A DNA stretch of 64,000 nt from Aquimonas sp044377145 (lineage in GTDB: Bacteria; Pseudomonadota; Gammaproteobacteria; Xanthomonadales; Xanthomonadaceae). Location of the stretch: contig NZ_JBILJQ010000004.1 in the NCBI RefSeq assembly GCF_044377145.1, forward strand, positions 66,816 to 130,815. The letters are read 5' to 3'. The position numbers and the translations under genes were made by a program. Below are positions 26,201 to 32,948 of the stretch, in pieces. The stretch's first letter is position 1; each line of letters begins with the position of its first letter. The notes beneath the pieces were generated by a model. The model saw only the letters and a list, made by a program, of their open reading frames with translations. It did no database searches and had not been told where the DNA came from.

Positions 26201-28141
26201 TCAGTAAGTCAGAATCAGATTGGCCAGCAGCGAATGCGGTCGCCCCTGGTCCGGGAACAGCGCCTTGTAGCCACTGCCCGGCAGCAGCGAGGCATAGGAC
26301 AAGCGCATAACGATGTTCTGGCTCATGAACGGCCGCCAGATCACTGCGGCCGACACGTCGGTGCCGATGTGCTTGGGGATGTCCGCCTGCTGGCGGGCGA
26401 CCTCAAGCACGGCGGTTTCGTCGAACCACAGGCCGTTGGCATTGAACGACAGCCGCAGCTCGGGCGTGAGGTCCAGATCGACTCCGGCGCCGACCAGCCC
26501 AAGACCGGGATTGACGAAGTTGCTCTGGCCCTGCTCCTTGCTGGAGCGCAGCGAGTTCAGCAGGCCGTTGCGGCCCGACAGGGCGACCCGGCCACCGCCG
26601 ATCAGCGGCACGCTCTGGCGGATCCAGTAGCTGGTGTCAGCGCCCGCAAACAGCGGATTCTCGAAGATCGCGTCGAAGCCCTCCGAACGATTGTCGAATG
26701 GGTCGGAATCGCCGGTCGCGTACAGCAGCGATACGCGCGGGCGGATCCAGGAGTAGTCGATCGACAGCTCGGCGGCGGCGAAGCCGGCGCGGATGTCGGA
26801 CGGCTCGCTGCTGAAGGCGCCGTTCTTCTCGTGGCCGAATGCGTAGTAGGTGCTGCCGCTGATGTTGAGGCGGTCGATATGGCCATCGACGCTGTAGCCG
26901 AGATAGCTGACGTCGTAGCGGCGCGGCCGCTCGTCGCCGAAGCTGGCCGGGCGGGCGATGAAGCCATTGCGATCGAAATAGAACTCACCGTCCTCGCGGT
27001 TGCGGTTGTGCAGCAGCGCGAACTGCGAGTTCAGGCCGAGCTTGAACAGATCCTGCCAGTAGAGGTTGGCGATGAACACGTCGTCCTTGCGCGGCGATTC
27101 GCCGAGGTCGTTCAGGCCGCTGTTGGTGTCTTTCTCCAGCCGCCGGAACAGGCCGAGGTTGTACTGGAAGATGTTGTTCTTGCGCGTGCCGAACAGGCGC
27201 ACGCCCAACGGCGAATCGTTGAACAGGAATCCGCGGAAATCGGCAGTGATCGGCTGGATACCGACCCGCACGCTGTCGAAGTCGTAGTTCTCCGACACAT
27301 CACGGATGTGGTAGTCGTAGAACGCCGCCTGCAGGCCGAAATGGCGGTCGCTGCGGGTCCGGCCACGACGCGGGTCGACGTTCAGCGCCAGGGTCTCTTC
27401 GACCTCGACGCGGTTGTACTGGAAGGCCGGCGTCAGGCGGAACTCGTAGTCCGGCGGCCGGAACACGGTATTGCCCTTCAGGTACACCAGTTCGACCAGC
27501 AGGGTTTCGGCGAACACCTCCTGCCGCGAACGCCCGAATACATCGTTCGAGTCCGGACGGTCGATGCTCTGGAAGCCGACCGGCGTCGGCGAGCGCTGGG
27601 TTTGCAGCACGGTGTCGGCAATCGCGGTGACCGAGAAAAACTCGTCGCCGTTGCGGACCGGTTTGTCACCCTTCAGCACATTGCGGTTGTAGGGGTCGAG
27701 CCGGTTGTCGCCGTACAGCGTATCCACGATCCGCCAGCGGTCGGGCACCGGCACGATGGCCGGGGCCTTGATCTGGGCGGGTGAAGGCACATCGGAATAC
27801 ACCCGCGGCTCGATCAGTGATTCGTCGCGCAGCTGCCGTCGCAGCTCGGGGTCGGCGGCCTCGTCATAGGTCGGCACGCAGTCGATGCCGGCATCGCCGG
27901 GCCGACGCCGCGAGCGCACGCGCAGGTCCTCGGCCTTCAGCGGCGCGCAGTCGGGCATGCGGGTGCGGCTGCTGCTCGGTTTCGGCGCCTCGGCGGCCGG
28001 CGCGACAGCGGGCGCCTGTGCGGAGCTTGGTGTCGACGAGAGCAGGCCATTCAACAGCGCCAGCGCGAGCACGCTGGCGCCTCGGTTGAATACGCGGGTG
28101 CGACAGGTGATCGCGCCGAACGACAGTCTGTTCATCGGCAT
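26201..28141 (-). CDS. Predicted outer-membrane beta-barrel of the redox operon
   Basis: Fifth gene of the operon; 646 residues from the ATG at 28141, two bases after the upstream stop, with AGGTGA as Shine-Dalgarno; the ATG at 28135 is possible. A signal peptide (about 14-43, ending TPSSAQA) precedes a proline-rich linker with two cysteines (DCAPL, DCVPT). The remaining ~500 residues alternate polar and apolar with many aromatic girdles (YDYHIRDVSENYDFDSVRVG, FNANGLWFDETAVLEV) and end in LANLILTY, a C-terminal aromatic typical of BAM substrates. No heme motif. It is not an obvious MtrB homologue, but the context suggests an analogous role: a sheath or pore for an outer-membrane cytochrome. 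Confidence 0.75.
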   Translation of the reverse strand: MPMNRLSFGAITCRTRVFNRGASVLALALLNGLLSSTPSSAQAPAVAPAAEAPKPSSSRTRMPDCAPLKAEDLRVRSRRRPGDAGIDCVPTYDEAADPELRRQLRDESLIEPRVYSDVPSPAQIKAPAIVPVPDRWRIVDTLYGDNRLDPYNRNVLKGDKPVRNGDEFFSVTAIADTVLQTQRSPTPVGFQSIDRPDSNDVFGRSRQEVFAETLLVELVYLKGNTVFRPPDYEFRLTPAFQYNRVEVEETLALNVDPRRGRTRSDRHFGLQAAFYDYHIRDVSENYDFDSVRVGIQPITADFRGFLFNDSPLGVRLFGTRKNNIFQYNLGLFRRLEKDTNSGLNDLGESPRKDDVFIANLYWQDLFKLGLNSQFALLHNRNREDGEFYFDRNGFIARPASFGDERPRRYDVSYLGYSVDGHIDRLNISGSTYYAFGHEKNGAFSSEPSDIRAGFAAAELSIDYSWIRPRVSLLYATGDSDPFDNRSEGFDAIFENPLFAGADTSYWIRQSVPLIGGGRVALSGRNGLLNSLRSSKEQGQSNFVNPGLGLVGAGVDLDLTPELRLSFNANGLWFDETAVLEVARQQADIPKHIGTDVSAAVIWRPFMSQNIVMRLSYASLLPGSGYKALFPDQGRPHSLLANLILTY

Positions 28142-28143
28142 GC

Positions 28144-30270
28144 TCACCTGTCCACACACACGTTGTGCGCGCCCGAGCCCAGGAAGGGGCTGTACGGACA
28201 CTGCACATAGCGCAGGCGCACGCCGGCGGGGCTCAGCCGGTCCGCTCGTCGATCTGTCTGTGCATTGGCGATACCGGCGCCACGCGCGCTGACGTTGTGC
28301 ACCGCCAGCAAGGCGACCATGTCGTCCTGATCGATGCCATCGCCAGACACACCCACCGCGCCGACCAATTGGCTGCCGCGATACACCGGCAAGCCGCCGG
28401 GGAAAATCTGCAGGCCGTTCGCAAGATTGCCGCCCGGCGAAGCCGAGCTGCCTGCGCCCAGCTGCACGCCCACACAGTTGGCGGGCGTGTCGCTGCTGAA
28501 GCCCGGCAGCCCGGCGGTGAAGGCCACATGCTGGACGATGCCGTTCAGCACCAGATCGAGCTGGAAGCCGGTCGCGAACGGGCTCCACTGCCCGCGCGGC
28601 GCCGACAGCGGGCCCGGCGGCGCGTTCAGCAGACCATCGGGGAAGAATGGCCGCGCCAGATTGCCAATCGCACGCGCCGAGAATGCGGTCTCGCCCCGCA
28701 GCGCATTCGCGCCCAGCAGGCCGCGCAACGGCGTCAGCGTGGCGCGCAGGTCGATGCTGCGGCGCGGGCTCAAGTTGGCATCCAGCAGTACAGTCGGTTC
28801 GGTCAGGCCCTCAATGAAGGCTGCCGCCTGCGGCGAGGACATGAACGCCGCCGAGCGCGCCTTCTGCAGCGAGACATCGGCACCGAACACAGGCGCATCC
28901 GGGCTGCGCACCATGCCGAGGATCTCGCCGCGCGAGTCGACCACGGCGATCGATACCCGCGCCTTCGAGCCGAGCGGGCGACGGATCTGCGCGCGGCTGG
29001 CATCGGCCACTTTCAGCGCTTCGGCGAGCAGGCCGCGCACCTCGTCCGCGCTCAGCGCCGCCGCAGCCTCACTGCCGGCGCGCGGCGGGTGACGCGGTGC
29101 ATCGAAGGCATCGACCCAGACCAGGGCCTCAGCGCTGTCGAATTCGGTTTCTGCCGCCAGGCGCAGGCCTGATTCGGCCTGCCCAAACGCGGTGCCGGCG
29201 CGCAGGCTGCCGCCGCCGTAGCCCGGCACCGCAAGCAGCTGCCCATCGCCCGGGGTGAGTGCAGCGAAGCGCGCGCTGCCGACGCCCGCGGCCAGCTCGG
29301 CAGTACGCGTATCGGCGAAGCGCAGCACCTTGCCATCGACGGTGATGCGATCGGCGCGGATGTCGGCCGGCGCGCTGAAGCCCTGGGTCGCGGCGAGCGC
29401 GATCCGTTCATCGAGATCGCTGTCGAAATCGGCCACGCTCGGATCCAGCGTGTACAGACCGTCGGCGCTGATGCCGACACCGCCGACCAGCACGCCCTGC
29501 TTGTACAGCGGAAAGCCGCCCGGGTCGGCCGACAGCCCCAGCGGCGAGCGCTTGGGGCCGGTGCTGGCCTGCATCAGGCTGGCGCGACGCATGAAATCCG
29601 AACAGGCCAGCTGGCTGAACTGCACGCCGAACAGCGGGCCGCCGGGCTGATTGATCTCGCCCGGATTGAAATGCTGCTGCACGATCTGGCTGGCGGTGCG
29701 GGTGCTGAAGGCATTGCCGCCGCTGGACAGGTAGGCACCGGTGATCGCCTTGGCGATCGCCGCCAGCGCCGGGCCGCCGACGGCCGCCGGCAGCACGATG
29801 CCTTCGAGGCCACCGTCGATACCCGTTGCGCCGGCTGGAGTGCTGGTCACGCGCACATCGCGCGCTGCACCGGCCATCACATAGACGCCGAGCACATTGC
29901 CGACCCGATCGACCACGGCGATGCTGGCGACCGCATTGGCTGCTCGCGCCTGCGCCACCGCTTGGGCGATGACTTGCCCGACGTCCTCGGCACTGAGCGT
30001 CTGCGAGGCTTCGATGCCGGCTGAGACGCTGCAGCTGGCGCAGGTCTGCGCCTGCGGTGCGGCTTGGACATTGCGGCTGCCGCTGCGGGCGGCGGGCTCC
30101 GTCAGTCCCATGCCACGCAGGCTGGCGCCCTCATTGGCTAGGCTGGAAGCCGTGCTGAAGACAGCCAGCAATGCGACGGCCACCGACACCGCGAGCGGCG
30201 GCGCCGCGCCGAAACGCCACCGCCCCGCTCCATCGGCTCGCGTTCCGCACCACCGCCTGATCGCGTTCAT
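28144..30270 (-). CDS. Secreted protein with two GlcG/HbpS (DUF336) domains
   Basis: Fourth gene of the operon; 708 residues. Its ATG overlaps the upstream stop as ATGA. A long signal region (about 20-46, ending ASSLANEG) is followed by a cysteine pair (CASCS, without the His of a heme site). Two GlcG/HbpS-like domains follow: the first begins LSAEDVGQVIAQAVAQARAA and contains ASIAVVDRVGNVLGVYV; the second begins LSADEVRGLLAEALKVADAS and contains VSIAVVDSRGEILGMVR. A repeated GGLPVYRGSQLVGAVGVSGD-type glycine motif ends both halves. HbpS-like proteins bind heme or iron; here a heme-handling or assembly role is likely, but that is inference. Confidence 0.82.
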   Translation of the reverse strand: MNAIRRWCGTRADGAGRWRFGAAPPLAVSVAVALLAVFSTASSLANEGASLRGMGLTEPAARSGSRNVQAAPQAQTCASCSVSAGIEASQTLSAEDVGQVIAQAVAQARAANAVASIAVVDRVGNVLGVYVMAGAARDVRVTSTPAGATGIDGGLEGIVLPAAVGGPALAAIAKAITGAYLSSGGNAFSTRTASQIVQQHFNPGEINQPGGPLFGVQFSQLACSDFMRRASLMQASTGPKRSPLGLSADPGGFPLYKQGVLVGGVGISADGLYTLDPSVADFDSDLDERIALAATQGFSAPADIRADRITVDGKVLRFADTRTAELAAGVGSARFAALTPGDGQLLAVPGYGGGSLRAGTAFGQAESGLRLAAETEFDSAEALVWVDAFDAPRHPPRAGSEAAAALSADEVRGLLAEALKVADASRAQIRRPLGSKARVSIAVVDSRGEILGMVRSPDAPVFGADVSLQKARSAAFMSSPQAAAFIEGLTEPTVLLDANLSPRRSIDLRATLTPLRGLLGANALRGETAFSARAIGNLARPFFPDGLLNAPPGPLSAPRGQWSPFATGFQLDLVLNGIVQHVAFTAGLPGFSSDTPANCVGVQLGAGSSASPGGNLANGLQIFPGGLPVYRGSQLVGAVGVSGDGIDQDDMVALLAVHNVSARGAGIANAQTDRRADRLSPAGVRLRYVQCPYSPFLGSGAHNVCVDR

Positions 30271-32030
30271 TGCTCAACTCCTGCGGTTGCTGCTGAGGCG
30301 GCATGCGGCGAGGGCCCGACCGCCTGCATCGGCGTGCCCGCGGGCAGATGGAAACCGTGGCAGCCGGTGCAGTCCAGCTGCACGTTCTGGCTGCCGCGCT
30401 GCTCGCCGTGACACGTCACGCAGCCGTCGATGCCCGGCATCAGCACATCGCTGCTGGCGCCTGACACATCGGCGGCATGGCAGCCGATGCAGGTGGCGTC
30501 ATCTTCGGCGCGGGTGTCGCGACGCGTCAGGTGGGCGATATGGTCGAAACGTGCCTGCGGGTAGAAATCCGACACCAGTCGCACCGGCAGAATCTGCCAG
30601 CGTTCGTAGACCGCGCGCTCGGGGTGTTCGCTGACCTCGTGACAGGTGACGCAGCCGGAGCGGGTGAACTGGTTGTGCGCCTCGATCTCGGCCCGTTCGC
30701 GGCCACAGGCCAGCGCGCCCTGCGGGCACGGATCGACATCGACCCGCGCCGGCCGGCGCCGATTGCGCTGGCCCACTTCGATCGTCTTGGCGGTGTCGGC
30801 GAACTGGCGGATGTAGTGCTCCTCCAGCGCCAGCACGGCTGCGCGCACCTGCGCATGCGGCAGCTGACGCTCGGGCTCTTCTTCGTCGAAACCCAGCCCG
30901 TGGCAGCTGCGGCAGTTGGCTTCCATGGTGATCGGCCGGAAATGCTCGCCATCGCTCAGCAGGCTGTGGCAATCAGCGCAGCCGAGCGCGCGATCCTCGG
31001 CGCGCACCTGCACGCGTTTGAAGTCGAGATGCACATCGTGCGGGAACTTCAGGTTCGAGCTCTCCGACGCCACCACATCGGCGGAAGGGCGCACCCGCTC
31101 GGTCGACCACGCCTTCAGCTCAGCATCGAAGCGCAGCAGGGCGAGCTGGAACTCCGGGTGCCGGCCCGGCTCGAAGCCCAGCACCGGATGCGCCATGCTG
31201 CCGCCGTTCTGATGGGTGGCGACCTGCTGCAGGTCGCGATGACAGTCGACGCATAGGCCGGTGTCCTCGCGCACCAGCATCGCCGGTTCGTTGTGTTCCT
31301 TGTGGCAGCTCGCGCAGTGGGCGTCGGCCAGCTGCGGAACCGCATGCACAGTCACATCGACATGGCCTTTCTGGCCCTCGTGGCAGCCGAGGCAGCCGCG
31401 GTCCGGCGTGGTCTCGAACAGCTTGAGATGGCAGCCATTGCAGTCGACATCGATCTCCAGCGTGTGGTGGGCATTGGCCAGCGGCCCACTGCTCCAGACC
31501 GCATCCGACAGCAGAGGCGTATTCGCGCGCAGCCAGCCGCCGAGCGCCGGATTGAAGAATCCAGCCAGCGGCAGCCCCAGCAAGAGGGCCGCCAGCAACA
31601 CCAGCAGCCAGGCGTTGGCGCGCATGCGCAGGCCGGTCTGGTCGAGCCGGGTCTGGAAGTGCGTGGCCGGGCCAAAGTTCTGCGCCTGTTCGATCTGGGT
31701 CAGCTGCAGGGCGCCGCCGAAGCCGGCCGGTGCGGAGATCACGCCGAGCTCCTGCGCGCCGAGCTCCACCTTCTGCCCCGGCGACAGCACCGCCGTGCGC
31801 ACACTGACCCCGTCGAGCTGCATGCTCGCAGCGCCGACCGCACGCAGGCTGAAGCGGCCGCCCGACAACGGCTTGATGGTCAGATGTCTGGGCGCGATCT
31901 GCGGGTCGTGCAGCTGCAGCGTCTGGTCGTTGCGATGGCCCAGCGTGATCAGCCCGCCCTCGTGGCTGGCCTCAAGCAGGGTTTCGGCCCCCTTGCGATC
32001 GCGATACACCCGGCGCAACAGAACAAGCAC
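30267..32030 (-). CDS. FHA domain - membrane anchor - decaheme cytochrome c fusion
   Basis: Third gene of the operon; 587 residues. Residues about 20-100 form an FHA domain (ITLGHRNDQTLQLHD, APRHLTI); the usual GR and SxxH are GHR and APRH, so phosphothreonine binding may be altered. One membrane helix (about 139-160, LLVLLAALLLGLPLAGFF) puts the FHA in the cytoplasm and the rest in the periplasm. Ten CXXCH sites follow, from CNGCH at about 197 through CLGCH, CASCH, CVDCH, CADCH, CRSCH, CVTCH, CIGCH and CVTCH to CTGCH near the C-terminus, in a cytochrome c3/c7-like pattern. It probably takes electrons from the diheme b protein. Six bases separate it from that gene. Confidence 0.9.
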   Translation of the reverse strand: MLVLLRRVYRDRKGAETLLEASHEGGLITLGHRNDQTLQLHDPQIAPRHLTIKPLSGGRFSLRAVGAASMQLDGVSVRTAVLSPGQKVELGAQELGVISAPAGFGGALQLTQIEQAQNFGPATHFQTRLDQTGLRMRANAWLLVLLAALLLGLPLAGFFNPALGGWLRANTPLLSDAVWSSGPLANAHHTLEIDVDCNGCHLKLFETTPDRGCLGCHEGQKGHVDVTVHAVPQLADAHCASCHKEHNEPAMLVREDTGLCVDCHRDLQQVATHQNGGSMAHPVLGFEPGRHPEFQLALLRFDAELKAWSTERVRPSADVVASESSNLKFPHDVHLDFKRVQVRAEDRALGCADCHSLLSDGEHFRPITMEANCRSCHGLGFDEEEPERQLPHAQVRAAVLALEEHYIRQFADTAKTIEVGQRNRRRPARVDVDPCPQGALACGRERAEIEAHNQFTRSGCVTCHEVSEHPERAVYERWQILPVRLVSDFYPQARFDHIAHLTRRDTRAEDDATCIGCHAADVSGASSDVLMPGIDGCVTCHGEQRGSQNVQLDCTGCHGFHLPAGTPMQAVGPSPHAASAATAGVEQ

Positions 32031-32036
32031 GGCGCG

Positions 32037-32948
32037 CTACCAGTAGAGGAAGACGGTGAGGATGTGCACCGTGAGCGCGGCCAGCAGGCCCACGGTGAGC
32101 GGAATATGCAGGTACAGCCACAGCTGCAGGCGCGCCTGCAGGGCGACGCTGCGGCGCAGCACCTCCAGCGCCCGCGCACGCTGCGCGGCCAGGCCGAGCA
32201 GGCTTTGCAGCGCGGCCGATTCCTCGCGCTTGCGCGCCTTCGGCACGCGCCCGGCTAGGTAGTCGAGCAGCTTCTGCTGGCCGCGGTTGGCGAGCATCTT
32301 CGAGCCCGCCGGCTGCGCCGCGGGGTCGATCATCTTCGAGTGGTCGCGGCCCAGCACCTGTGCCCACACGCCGCCGCCGAGGGTGGTGCGGTCGATCGCG
32401 CTTTCAACCACCGCCAACGTCAGCGCATCGGCCTGCTGGCCCTGTGCACGCATGTCGGCATCGATGCGGTTCAGCGTGGTCAGCCAGTCCTCGCGGCGAC
32501 GGCCGGCGTGGATCGCCGCGATCCGGCGCGGCAGACGCAGGTAGACATACAGGCCATACACGCCGCTCAGGATCACCACCAGCATCAGCACATAGGCCAG
32601 GCTGTGAACATTCCAGCCAAGTTGAAACGCGCTGTGCAGGGTCGCCACCACCACCAGGGCCAGGCCCAACATCACGTGGGCAGCGACCCAGCCCTGCACG
32701 CTGCCCAGGTTGGATCGGTAGCTGCGCTTGCGAATTCCGAGAAGGGACAGCCACACGATCAGCACGGCGCCCAGGGTGCCCAGCACATAGCCCTGCCAGC
32801 TGCCGCCGTTGGGCGGCAGGGTCGCCGGCTGGCTGGCGTAGATCGCGATCGATACGCCTGACACGGCCAGCGCCAGCCAGCCGTAGCGGCGCGCGCGCGG
32901 ACCCAGAAAGCTGCCCGACGCCTCCCCACTGGCGCGCCCGCTAGCCAT
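32037..32948 (-). CDS. Membrane protein, probable diheme cytochrome b
   Basis: Second gene of the operon; 303 residues, no signal peptide. About five membrane helices (about 22-38, 50-70, 85-107, 113-133 and 275-300). Two helices each carry histidines 14 residues apart, AAHVMLGLALVVVATLHSA and YLHIPLTVGLLAALTVHIL, the spacing used in bc1-type and other bis-His b-type diheme proteins. A long charged cytoplasmic segment (about 140-270) sits between them. I do not recognise a named family. From position and heme ligands I infer that it moves electrons from the Fe-S protein across the inner membrane to the FHA-decaheme protein. It overlaps the preceding gene by 8 nt. Confidence 0.78.
   Translation of the reverse strand: MASGRASGEASGSFLGPRARRYGWLALAVSGVSIAIYASQPATLPPNGGSWQGYVLGTLGAVLIVWLSLLGIRKRSYRSNLGSVQGWVAAHVMLGLALVVVATLHSAFQLGWNVHSLAYVLMLVVILSGVYGLYVYLRLPRRIAAIHAGRRREDWLTTLNRIDADMRAQGQQADALTLAVVESAIDRTTLGGGVWAQVLGRDHSKMIDPAAQPAGSKMLANRGQQKLLDYLAGRVPKARKREESAALQSLLGLAAQRARALEVLRRSVALQARLQLWLYLHIPLTVGLLAALTVHILTVFLYW

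Noticed and set aside
28051..28070. Lipoprotein or heme reading of cysteine-containing N-termini in the barrel and GlcG proteins
   Set aside because: The cysteines lack the lipobox hydrophobic context and are not followed by CH, so neither lipidation nor heme attachment is supported.
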